From NCBI RefSeq assembly GCF_001458595.1, contig NZ_LN890324.1, forward strand, positions 62,001 through 126,000: a stretch of DNA of 64,000 nt. The letters are read 5' to 3'. How positions within the stretch are numbered: position 1 is the first letter of the stretch; each line of letters starts with the position of its first letter. The position numbers and the translations under genes are program-made. Below are positions 28,273 through 36,630 of the stretch, in pieces. The stretch is from Clostridium neonatale. GTDB lineage: Bacteria > Bacillota > Clostridia > Clostridiales > Clostridiaceae. A model generated the notes under the pieces. The model saw nothing but the letters and a program-made list of their open reading frames with translations, was not told the origin of the DNA and did no database searches.

Positions 28273-28357
28273 CTATACACCTCCGTTTCTTTATCTTATA
28301 TACTTATTTTAAATGACACGTCTTAACAGTAGCTTAACAAAGTTAAATTTTATATAA

Positions 28358-28402
28358 ACAGAAAAACACCTACATATATTTTCAAAAATACATGTAGGTG
28401 TT
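28358..28402 (-). terminator. Terminator between the histidine kinase and the VTC gene
   Basis: Inverted repeat AACACCTACAT / ATGTAGGTGTT with an A/T-rich loop. On the minus strand it is followed by TTTTTCTGTTT. It lies 18 bases after the kinase stop, so the VTC operon probably needs read-through or its own promoter. Confidence 0.8.
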
Positions 28403-28419
28403 CTTACTTTTCTTTAATA

Positions 28420-29709
28420 TTAATCAAATGTTTTAGGGATCATCATTGTAAATTCTGATCCTTCTCCATATGTTGAATTTACATTTAATTTAATGCCAAA
28501 ATTTTTAGAAATAGACTTTAGTAAGCTAAGGCCTATTCCAGTTCCACTAATATTTTTTCCTCTAACTATATCACTTCTATAAAATCTATCAAAGATACGT
28601 TCTTGATCCTCTTCTCTGATTCCTATACCATTATCACGTACTGAAATTCTAATATTTTTATTAAACTCTTCTATGATAAATTCTATCTTTCCATTATCAT
28701 CAGTATATTTAAAAGCATTTTCTATCAATATAATTACAGCTCTTCTTATTTTGCTATAATCCCATAGAACTTCTACATCGTATGCAGGTTTAATCACTTT
28801 AAATTCTTTTCCTTGTATATCCGCTAAATCAATATAAAATTCACCTATATCATTTATAAATTCATACAAAGAAAATTTAGTAATATTTATGCCTAAGTCC
28901 AAATCTTCTTTAGACAATAATAATAAGTCAGTATTCAATTTTTCTAATCCACGTATTTCACTCATTATCTTCGAAATATGCTCAAAATGACTATCTATAG
29001 TATCTTTCGATGAGTTTGCCAACAGTTCTAACTTTCCTTTTATTACAGCTAATGGAGTTCTCATTTCATGAGATGCATCCTGAACAAAATGAATCTGTTT
29101 TTCATATGCTTCTCTCACTGGTTTTATAACTTTTGATGCTAAATAAGCAGATAATACTATAGCAACTATTATTAAAATGATCAAACTTATAATTAAAGTT
29201 TTAGTTAGCCTATGTATTGAATTCACTTCTGAATCTATATTAGATAATACTTGTATTTTATATGAATCTTTAGAAATAATTATACCTCTAAACTTATATC
29301 CATTATCATCAATTGTAACTATTGTGTTTTCTGACTCTTTGGAGAAATCAGGCAAATTATTTTCAGTGAAATATTGGTTTCTACTTATATTTTTTAGTTC
29401 ATCATCTTTATATACGATCACAATCAAATTAGGTGGAATACGTATAAAATCCTCCTCATGCATACCTGGTTTTCCATGAAAATTTTTAGGAAATGGATTA
29501 TTCATTTGATTTAAATATCTTTCAAAATCAAATACATCCATATTTATTATATCTCGTTGTTCCAAAAGCTGTTTATCAATATTATCCATTACTTTTGCAG
29601 AATATAGTGTCTGTGTTATTACTGCAAATACTATCAAACAAGCAAATACTATTATTGTACTAATAGCAATAATATTTCTTCTTGTAGCTAAAAAGATATC
29701 CTTTTTCAT
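28420..29709 (-). CDS. Sensor histidine kinase (PhoR/BaeS-like)
   Basis: A 429-residue membrane kinase. Transmembrane helices at about 13-35 and 170-192 enclose a ~135-residue extracytoplasmic sensor. Then come the H-box FVQDASHEMRTPLAVIKG (about 211-228), N-box IENAFKYTDDNG, G1 RDNGIGI, F-box FDRFYRSD and G2 GTGIGLSL. The sensor domain is not one I recognise; it contains a Pro/His-rich stretch (NPFPKNFHGKPGMHEED). It starts three bases after the response-regulator stop, so the two are coupled. Confidence 0.94.
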   Translation of the reverse strand: MKKDIFLATRRNIIAISTIIVFACLIVFAVITQTLYSAKVMDNIDKQLLEQRDIINMDVFDFERYLNQMNNPFPKNFHGKPGMHEEDFIRIPPNLIVIVYKDDELKNISRNQYFTENNLPDFSKESENTIVTIDDNGYKFRGIIISKDSYKIQVLSNIDSEVNSIHRLTKTLIISLIILIIVAIVLSAYLASKVIKPVREAYEKQIHFVQDASHEMRTPLAVIKGKLELLANSSKDTIDSHFEHISKIMSEIRGLEKLNTDLLLLSKEDLDLGINITKFSLYEFINDIGEFYIDLADIQGKEFKVIKPAYDVEVLWDYSKIRRAVIILIENAFKYTDDNGKIEFIIEEFNKNIRISVRDNGIGIREEDQERIFDRFYRSDIVRGKNISGTGIGLSLLKSISKNFGIKLNVNSTYGEGSEFTMMIPKTFD

Positions 29710-29712
29710 TAT

Positions 29713-30396
29713 TTACTCCCCTATACTTTCATCTAATACATATCCCATCCCACGTTTAGTTATTAAATACTTATCATATCCAAAGCTAGCTAACTGTTTT
29801 CTTAATCTACTTATATATACTTCTATTATTTCAGTAGAAGCATCACTATTATAGCCACATACATTATCAAAAATTTGCTCTTTAAATAATAATACACCTT
29901 TATTTAAAACTAGATATTCTAACAATTTATATAGCTTCTCATTTAATTCTAATTCCATTCCTTCTATATAGGCCTTTTTTATCTTCATATCAATGCTTAG
30001 CCCTTTAAATTCAAGAGTATTAGCGTCTTTTATCTTTCCCATGCTTTTTAAAATTGCATTTATTCTTGCTTTAAGCTCTTCCATGAAAAAAGGCTTAGTA
30101 AGATAATCATTCGCCCCTAGATTAAAAGCTCTAAGTTTATCACCTAATTCTTCTTTTGCAGTTAATATTATTACTCCTGTATTCAAACATTTTTTTGATA
30201 TATTATTTAATACAGTCATTCCATCTGCCCCTGGCAACATTAAATCTAAAATAACAATATCATAATCATATAAGCCCAATAAATGAATTGCATCTGTTCC
30301 ATTATATACAGGCTCAATTTCTAAATCTTTACTTAAATATTCAACTATATTTTCACTTATTTTAATATTATCTTCTACCAAAAGCACTTTTATCAT
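29713..30396 (-). CDS. OmpR-family response regulator
   Basis: A 227-residue regulator. The receiver domain (1-115) has the acidic pair in LVEDN, phospho-acceptor Asp in VILDLMLPGADG (about 51), Thr in ILTAKEE and Lys in LTKPFF (about 100). The C-terminal winged helix (about 128-225) ends with STEIIEVYISRLRKQL and TKRGMGYVLD. It forms an operon with the downstream kinase. Regulon unknown; the adjacent VTC/DUF4956 operon is a candidate target by position only. Confidence 0.95.
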   Translation of the reverse strand: MIKVLLVEDNIKISENIVEYLSKDLEIEPVYNGTDAIHLLGLYDYDIVILDLMLPGADGMTVLNNISKKCLNTGVIILTAKEELGDKLRAFNLGANDYLTKPFFMEELKARINAILKSMGKIKDANTLEFKGLSIDMKIKKAYIEGMELELNEKLYKLLEYLVLNKGVLLFKEQIFDNVCGYNSDASTEIIEVYISRLRKQLASFGYDKYLITKRGMGYVLDESIGE

Positions 30397-30585
30397 TATT
30401 ATTCGCCTCCATTTGATTTTAATTATCTTTTTCCCCTATACTTTAAATTTTATAAATATTATATACCTATTTTCTTAACAGAAGCTAAATTATTTTAATA
30501 ATTTCAAATAATTATTCTCCTCTTGACTCTTTATTAATTTAGTGCTTAAATTATGTAAAATACTTTAAATTTTAGGAGAATAAAT

Positions 30586-30810
30586 ATGGATAGTAATGAT
30601 AATAATTTAAACGAAGCTATTTTAGATAAATTAACCAAAACATGTCGTTGCCGAGCAATTTCAAGAGCTAAAATAAAAGAGGCAATAAGGAATGGTGCTG
30701 ATACTTTTGAAAAAGTTAAGGCAGCTACCGGTGCAGGCACAGGTTCTTGCAAAGGCAAAACTTGTTCTTATATAATAAATAATTTAATTGAAGAATATAA
30801 GAATAGCTAG
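30586..30810 (+). CDS. BFD-like [2Fe-2S]-binding protein
   Basis: A 74-residue protein of the bacterioferritin-associated-ferredoxin (Fer2_BFD) type. Four cysteines are placed as CRC at about 20-22 and GSCKGKTC at about 54-59, with ISRAKIKEAIRNGADTFEKVKAATGAG between. It would bind one [2Fe-2S] cluster. In other bacteria Bfd helps mobilise iron from bacterioferritin; related domains also serve within larger oxidoreductases. No ferritin is next to it here. An AGGAG site stands seven bases before the ATG, and a terminator follows. Confidence 0.88.
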   Translation: MDSNDNNLNEAILDKLTKTCRCRAISRAKIKEAIRNGADTFEKVKAATGAGTGSCKGKTCSYIINNLIEEYKNS

Positions 30811-30828
30811 TTATTTTTAATTATAAAG

Positions 30829-30860
30829 TAGAGCGCCTCAAATGAGACGCTCTATTTTTT
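30829..30860 (+). terminator. Terminator after the BFD-like gene
   Basis: Hairpin TAGAGCG-C-CTCA / TGAG-A-CGCTCTA followed by TTTTTT on the plus strand. The convergent ComB-like gene ends inside the T-run. Confidence 0.88.
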
Positions 30861-31573
30861 TAAATTTCTATCTTCGAATTTTTATATTCTGGAACAATAT
30901 CAATTATGCTTTTCTTAGTACAATATGATATATCATCATCTAGCCCTAAACTTTTCATAACCGAATAATGGGTAGCATCTTTAATATAATTCATTACATT
31001 TTCATTTGATTTATATATTTGATGTGCTGTTTTAGCTATATCAGTTAAATCTAATTTTGATGATTTTTTTGTCATTTCATCTATTATGTATCCGCTACAT
31101 ATGAAGTCATCCATAGAGAAATTTCCATTAGTTCCCGCATTTATGATTACAACATCTTCATTTATTTCAAGTAATTTTTCTGCAACAGCTTTTGCATTGA
31201 TCATAGCTGCTATAAAAATTTTCTTTGCAGATAAAGACCTTGTTAGTGTTTTTGTTCCATTAGTTGTTGTCATAAGAACACTTTTTCCACCTACAAGTTC
31301 TTTGGTATATTCTAAAGGTGAATTTGAAACATCAAAGCCATCTATCTTTACAGCTTTTCTTTCCCCGCCTAAAATACAATTCTCTCTTTTAAGCTCTTCT
31401 GCCTTTTCAAAAGTCTCTTCTATAGTTAAGAAAGGTATTACTTCCTTACATCCATTATTTAAAGCAGTGACTATTACCGAAGTTGCTCTAAACATATCTA
31501 TAACAATCGCTATTTTATTTTCTATTTTACTTTCTTTGATATCATCCCCACTAATAATTATATCAACTTTCAT
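30860..31573 (-). CDS. 2-phosphosulfolactate phosphatase-family protein (ComB-like)
   Basis: A 237-residue protein of the ComB family: AIVIDMFRATSVIVTALNNG near the N-terminus, GGERKAVKIDGFDVSNSPLEY (about 70-90) and TTTNGTKTL (about 100). In methanogens ComB makes sulfolactate for coenzyme M. Clostridia lack that pathway as far as I know, so the physiological substrate is uncertain. Length fits the family. An AGAGAGGA site lies 12 bases before the ATG. It is a single-gene unit facing the BFD-like gene. Confidence 0.85.
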   Translation of the reverse strand: MKVDIIISGDDIKESKIENKIAIVIDMFRATSVIVTALNNGCKEVIPFLTIEETFEKAEELKRENCILGGERKAVKIDGFDVSNSPLEYTKELVGGKSVLMTTTNGTKTLTRSLSAKKIFIAAMINAKAVAEKLLEINEDVVIINAGTNGNFSMDDFICSGYIIDEMTKKSSKLDLTDIAKTAHQIYKSNENVMNYIKDATHYSVMKSLGLDDDISYCTKKSIIDIVPEYKNSKIEI

Positions 31574-31680
31574 AGTTATTAAATCCTCTCTTCCATATAT
31601 AATGTATTTTTAAAATCAAACTTATGTTGTTCTTATTCAATTGACTTTTTAAGAATAAAGTATTTCTTTATCTTCATCAA

Positions 31681-31840
31681 TCCGCATAAAATAAGCAAAT
31701 TCGTAAGAATTTATATTCTTGTATTCTTAAATTCTTAAATTCTTAAATTCTTAAATTCTTAAATTCTTAAATTCTTAAATTCTTAAATTCTTAAATTCTG
31801 GGCATTTTTTCATTCTTCAAATATTTGAACAACTATTTTT
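31681..31840. repeat. Octanucleotide tandem repeat locus 2 (AAATTCTT x8) with conserved flanks
   Basis: Eight perfect AAATTCTT units at 31729-31792 plus a partial unit. The left flank CCGCATAAAATAAGCAAATTC and the right flank TTCTGGGCATTTTTTCATTC, then TTCAAATATTTGAAC, match locus 1 at 5685-5810 almost base for base. Only the repeat number differs (8 versus 6). The intergenic gap 31574-31890 contains nothing else I can support. Confidence 0.88.
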
Positions 31841-31890
31841 TTAATTATTAACCTTTTTATTTAATCACTATTTTTAGATAATTAAATAAT

Positions 31891-32817
31891 CTATCTCTTA
31901 AAATTCATCCCCTGATATATATTATTATCCTCAAAGGCCTTGTCTATTGCATTTAATACTTCCCATTTTTTTAAACTCCACATTGGACCAATAAGTTCAT
32001 TTCTTGGAGCATCTCCGGTTAATCTATGAACTATCATCTCTTCTGGAAGTCTAGAAATACTTTCTGTTATTAAATTAATATATTCTTCTTGAGATAAAAA
32101 TTTTAGATTTCCTTTTTCATATTCTTTTACAAGTGCAGTATTTTTCATAAGATGCAGAAGATGTATCTTAATTCCTTGAGCTCCACTATGAGCTATATGA
32201 TCTACTGTATTAATCATGTCTTCTTTTATTTCACCTGGTAATCCAAATATAGCATGAACTACTGTATCAATATTTCTCTTATTTAATCTCTCCATTGCAT
32301 CATCAAATGTACTTAACATATATCCTCTATTTATTATCTTTGCTGTCTCATCATTTGAAGTTTGTAATCCAAGTTCTACCCATACATATAACTTTTTACT
32401 GATTTCCTCTAATAAATCTAAAACATCATCATCAAGACAATCTGGTCTAGTGGCAATAGCTAAAGCTACAACACCTTCTTTTACTATTGCTTCATTATAC
32501 TTTTTTCTTAATTCATCTACAGGTGCATATGTATTTGTGTATGCCTGAAAATATGCTATATACTTCCCGCTCTTCCATTTGTGCTCCATCATTAATTTAA
32601 CATCATCAAATTGCTTAGATATTGAAAAATCTCTATCTCCTGCAAAGTCACCTGAACCTCTTGCACTGCAAAATACGCAACCTCCTCTTCCTGCTTTTCC
32701 ATCTCTATTAGGACATGTAAAACCACCATCTAGTGATATTTTAAATACCTTCTCTCCAAATTTTTCTCTTAAAAAATGATTTAATGTATGATATCTTTTC
32801 CCATTCCATTCTTTCAT
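31891..32817 (-). CDS. Radical SAM protein, TIGR01212 / YhcC family
   Basis: A 308-residue radical SAM enzyme. The cluster cysteines occur in the spaced motif FTCPNRDGKAGRGGCVFCSARG (Cx11CxxC counted from the first Cys), typical of the YhcC/Elp3-like branch. VWVELGLQTSNDETAKIINRGY and HAIFGLPGE follow. The reaction of this family is not firmly known. The ATG follows GGAGAAAAG. It stands alone between a repeat locus and a divergent transporter gene. Confidence 0.88.
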   Translation of the reverse strand: MKEWNGKRYHTLNHFLREKFGEKVFKISLDGGFTCPNRDGKAGRGGCVFCSARGSGDFAGDRDFSISKQFDDVKLMMEHKWKSGKYIAYFQAYTNTYAPVDELRKKYNEAIVKEGVVALAIATRPDCLDDDVLDLLEEISKKLYVWVELGLQTSNDETAKIINRGYMLSTFDDAMERLNKRNIDTVVHAIFGLPGEIKEDMINTVDHIAHSGAQGIKIHLLHLMKNTALVKEYEKGNLKFLSQEEYINLITESISRLPEEMIVHRLTGDAPRNELIGPMWSLKKWEVLNAIDKAFEDNNIYQGMNFKR

Positions 32818-33060
32818 TTTTACTTTTCTCCAATCTATTTTAAATTAACATAAATTCTTTAATTTATTTACTATAATGATTATTGCATATTAATTTAAAA
32901 ATTCCAACCTTATGCTGATAGTACATATATTCATGATTTATTCTTAATATATAAAATATTATTTTTATTATTGTAACAATTATTTACTTGTTTAAAGAAT
33001 AAATAAAAAGTCTCCCTTATATATTTAATACTAGGAAGAATTTTAAGGGGGAACGATAAA

Positions 33061-34143
33061 TTGAAAGATGAATTAACCAAAATATTTCAGATAGCCACAG
33101 TATTTATTGGTACTATTGTTGGTGCAGGACTTGCTTCAGGAAAAGAAATAACAGAGTTTTTTACCAAATACGGATTAAAAAGTTTTTTAGGAATATTCAT
33201 TTGTGGCATATTCTATATAATAATGAGCTCAATAATTTCAAAGATAAGTATAAACCACAACCTTGATTCTTATAGTGATGTAATAAATCTAATAAGTCCT
33301 AATATACTTGGAAAATTTACTGGACTTGTAACTACTTTTTTTCTTATTTCAAGTGCATCCATAATTCTTGCTGGAAGTGGTGCTTTAATAAATCAGTTTT
33401 TTGGTATTCCAAAAGTAATTGGTTCATTAATTATGATTTGCATTGCTGTTTTTTTCTTACTTCGTGGTACTGACGGATTAATAGAGATAAATTCCTTTAT
33501 AGTTCCTGCACTTGTTTTTACCATAAGTTTAATTACGATTCTCTATTTTTTATTTTGTAAAGATGCAGTATCCTACTCAAATATTTCAAGCTTCGAGCCA
33601 CAAAAGGACGGCATAGCAATATCAACACTTCTATATGCTGGATATAATACTTTATCTGCATCTGGAGTTATCGTTCCTTTAAGCACAACTATGAAAAAGC
33701 CAAAAACCATGTTTATAGGCATAATCTGTGGTGCTTTAGGCCTTACAATCCTTTGCTCAATGATTAACTTATTATTAACTATAAATCAACCTTATATATA
33801 TAAGTATGAAATTCCTCTTTTATTTGTTGCTAATAGATTTGGGACAATAATTCAAGCCCTCCTTCTTGTTATAATATGGCTTGAAATGTTCTCAACAGAA
33901 GTATCAGACGTATATTCCATAAGTAAAACTTTAGAAAATACATTCAATATAAGCTTTAAAAAAGCTATTTTCCCTGTTTTAGGAGTAGCATTTATAATTT
34001 CTCAATTTGGGTTTGGAAATCTTATAAATAAGCTTTATCCTTTATTCGGATTATTAAGCTTAGTGTTTATTTCACAATGTATTTACTTCTTTTTTAAGGA
34101 TAGAATTATTGGCTTTTTCTATAGAAGTAAACACAAGCTTTAA
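33061..34143 (+). CDS. YkvI-like membrane transporter
   Basis: A 360-residue membrane protein with about ten transmembrane segments. The N-terminus (IATVFIGTIVGAGLASGKEITEFFTKYG) resembles the first helix of LeuT-fold APC/BCCT-type carriers, and the protein fits the YkvI family. Substrate unknown. The start is TTG at 33061, preceded by AAGGGGGAACGATAAA; no ATG fits better. The radical SAM gene behind it begins 97 bases later. Confidence 0.85.
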   Translation: MKDELTKIFQIATVFIGTIVGAGLASGKEITEFFTKYGLKSFLGIFICGIFYIIMSSIISKISINHNLDSYSDVINLISPNILGKFTGLVTTFFLISSASIILAGSGALINQFFGIPKVIGSLIMICIAVFFLLRGTDGLIEINSFIVPALVFTISLITILYFLFCKDAVSYSNISSFEPQKDGIAISTLLYAGYNTLSASGVIVPLSTTMKKPKTMFIGIICGALGLTILCSMINLLLTINQPYIYKYEIPLLFVANRFGTIIQALLLVIIWLEMFSTEVSDVYSISKTLENTFNISFKKAIFPVLGVAFIISQFGFGNLINKLYPLFGLLSLVFISQCIYFFFKDRIIGFFYRSKHKL

Positions 34144-34240
34144 TATATTTTGCGTTATATATTTAAAGCTAAGTAATTATAGTTAATTTTCAAATATGCT
34201 ATACTTTAATTATTATTAAAATTTTAAGGAAGTATAGTCA

Positions 34241-35146
34241 ATGAAAAATTTAGATTTATTAAACGAATGTACTCTTTGCAGTAGAAACTGCAAAGTTAAT
34301 AGAAATAATAATAGTATTGGCTTTTGCAAAGCCTCTAACACAGTTAAGGTAGCTAGAGCTGCCCTTCATCTTTGGGAAGAGCCACCAATCTCTATGGGAA
34401 ACGGTTCTGGAACCGTGTTCTTCTCACATTGCAATTTAAATTGTGTTTTTTGTCAAAACCATGATATAAGTCAAGAATTCAATGGTAAAGAAATATCAAT
34501 CGAAAGATTAAGTGAAATCTTTTTAGAGCTTCAAGAAAAAGGAGCAAACAACATTAACTTAGTCACTCCTACTCATTATGTACCTCAAATTATAGAAGCA
34601 TTAAAGATTTCAAAATCCAATGGATTAAATATACCTATTCTTTATAACACTAATAGTTATGATTCTCTGGAAACAATAAAATTATTAGATGGTTATATTG
34701 ATGTTTATCTACCTGATTTTAAATATTTTAATGATAAATATGCATTAAAATATTCTAAAGTGAATAACTACGCATCTAATGCTATTTCAGTAATAGATGA
34801 AATGTTAAAACAAGTTGGTACACCCAAATTTGATTCAGAAGGAAAAATAATTAAAGGTGTTATAGTAAGACATCTAATGCTTCCCGGACTTTTATTTGAT
34901 TCAAAAAAAGTTGTTGATACTTTGTACAACAGGTATGGGGATAGTATATACATCAGCTTAATGAATCAATATGTTCCTATGTTTAACGCTTGTAATTACC
35001 ATGAAATAAATAAACCACTAAATCCTAAGCACTATGATTCTTTAATAAATTATGCTCTAAATTTAGGTCTAAAAAATGGATTCATACAAGAGGAAGGTAC
35101 TGACACTATTTCTTATGTCCCAAAATTTAATTGTGAAGGAGTATAA
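34241..35146 (+). CDS. Radical SAM protein, pyruvate-formate-lyase-activase-like
   Basis: A 301-residue radical SAM protein. An N-terminal cysteine cluster (CTLCSRNCKVNR...GFCKA) precedes the SAM motif CNLNCVFCQN (about 64-73). NLVTPTHYVPQI and GVIVRHLMLPG are also typical of the COG1313 PflX-like group. Substrate unknown; no glycyl-radical enzyme is adjacent. An AAGGAAG site lies eight bases before the ATG. Confidence 0.88.
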   Translation: MKNLDLLNECTLCSRNCKVNRNNNSIGFCKASNTVKVARAALHLWEEPPISMGNGSGTVFFSHCNLNCVFCQNHDISQEFNGKEISIERLSEIFLELQEKGANNINLVTPTHYVPQIIEALKISKSNGLNIPILYNTNSYDSLETIKLLDGYIDVYLPDFKYFNDKYALKYSKVNNYASNAISVIDEMLKQVGTPKFDSEGKIIKGVIVRHLMLPGLLFDSKKVVDTLYNRYGDSIYISLMNQYVPMFNACNYHEINKPLNPKHYDSLINYALNLGLKNGFIQEEGTDTISYVPKFNCEGV

Positions 35147-35206
35147 ATTATAGAATCTCTAAAGTTTATAAAAAATTATTTTTATATATAGCTATATATA
35201 AATATA

Positions 35207-35242
35207 AGAAGACTGTTGAAAATATTATAGCAACAGTCTTCT
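35207..35242. terminator. Bidirectional terminator between the PflX-like gene and sleC
   Basis: Perfect 12-bp inverted repeat AGAAGACTGTTG / CAACAGTCTTCT. It serves two convergent genes; sleC ends six bases further on. Confidence 0.8.
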
Positions 35243-35247
35243 CATAT

Positions 35248-36570
35248 TTAATAATAAAAACTTGGAATTTTTATATCATTATCTTTTCTAGGAGCTACAG
35301 GTGGCACAAATATTCTATTTGTTGCTCCCCTTAATTCAGCAATTCTAGTAACGCCTACATATACATCTGATATCTTATACCATGTTGCATAATCTACTAC
35401 ACCAGTCTTTGGTAAAGAGAATATTCCTTGGAATGTTCTCACCGCTTCTGCTGTTGTTTCTCCAAAAACGCCATCCTGAGCTACTTTAGGTATTAAAGGA
35501 TAATTTCGAGCTATTCTGTTTAATTGTTCCTGAATAGTTCTTACAGGTTCTCCTGTTGATCCAATTGTCAAATCATAACCTGGATAAGATTGAGGGCTTC
35601 CTTCAACTTTCTCAGCAGTAACAAGCTCAATATCATTTCCATAGTAATACATTAAAATTTCATATGGTAATTTTCCTTGATCGCCCAAATATTTGCTTCC
35701 CCATTGACTTAGCCATTCTGGGCATTTGACATTTTTACCATCACAATATTGAGTTAAAAGTGGCTGTTTATTTCCAATTCTTCTTACATAAGTAGAAAAT
35801 ATCTCATCTACAATAGCACTGATACTGTCATAAATATTTCTTCCGTAATTAAAAGCATGATCATAAGCTGTAGAACTTGTAATATCAAAATTCTTTCCTT
35901 TTCCTCTATACCATTCAGTATAAATCCTGTTTAAAGTAAATGATATTATGCAAAAAACATTTGCACGTATTGTTGTTTCTGGCCATGTTGAGTAAATTTC
36001 ACATGATGCAACATTTTTTATATACTCCTTATAATCAACTTTATAATTAGGAGCTGATGCATCATTAGGGCTGCCTTGATGTACTACTATATATTCAGGT
36101 ACTACTGGTTGCGGTAGCACTACCCCTGATGTTGGTGGTGGTAATGGCTTATCAACCTCTTCTGGTATTTTGGGTGGAAAGTTTCCATATAATGTGTTTG
36201 GTAAAATATTTATAACTTCTTGCCTTGTATTTCTTGATCTAAGATCTGTACTTAAATTGCATATTTGATATGCTACTTCACCCGGAAATACCTGGCATCC
36301 CCTTATACTTATAGGCTCAAAATCTTCTCTTTCTACAGTTATATCATACAAACTATATGGTGTTTTATTACTATTTTCATTTAGCGAATACTCTATCGGT
36401 GGTGCATCAACTTCAATCTCTTCAGTTAACCCAGATGAATTTGTAGTCAGATTTATAGTTCTATTTGTTGCAAATTCTCCTATTCCTCTTATAGTAATCT
36501 TAGCTCCATCAATGGGAATATAATCATTTCCTCTAAAGCATTGGACCTTTAATCTTCCTATATCTGCCAT
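35248..36570 (-). CDS. sleC: Spore cortex-lytic enzyme SleC
   Basis: A 440-residue protein with the SleC layout: an N-terminal pre/pro region (about 1-150, beta-sandwich-like DGAKITIRGIG...), a catalytic middle (about 175-330, with ITFTLNRIYTEWYRGKGKNFDITSS-type core) and a C-terminal peptidoglycan-binding domain (about 340-410; GEPVRTIQEQLNRIARN, DGVFGETTAEAVRTFQ). SleC is stored as a zymogen in clostridial spores and is cleaved by Csp proteases at germination to degrade cortex. The csp gene lies 60 bases upstream, so the protease and its substrate are probably co-expressed late in sporulation. Confidence 0.92.
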   Translation of the reverse strand: MADIGRLKVQCFRGNDYIPIDGAKITIRGIGEFATNRTINLTTNSSGLTEEIEVDAPPIEYSLNENSNKTPYSLYDITVEREDFEPISIRGCQVFPGEVAYQICNLSTDLRSRNTRQEVINILPNTLYGNFPPKIPEEVDKPLPPPTSGVVLPQPVVPEYIVVHQGSPNDASAPNYKVDYKEYIKNVASCEIYSTWPETTIRANVFCIISFTLNRIYTEWYRGKGKNFDITSSTAYDHAFNYGRNIYDSISAIVDEIFSTYVRRIGNKQPLLTQYCDGKNVKCPEWLSQWGSKYLGDQGKLPYEILMYYYGNDIELVTAEKVEGSPQSYPGYDLTIGSTGEPVRTIQEQLNRIARNYPLIPKVAQDGVFGETTAEAVRTFQGIFSLPKTGVVDYATWYKISDVYVGVTRIAELRGATNRIFVPPVAPRKDNDIKIPSFYY

Positions 36571-36630
36571 AGATACTCCTCAAATATTATTTTTACTTAA
36601 TCATTATATGTTATAAATTTCTATTTGTTA

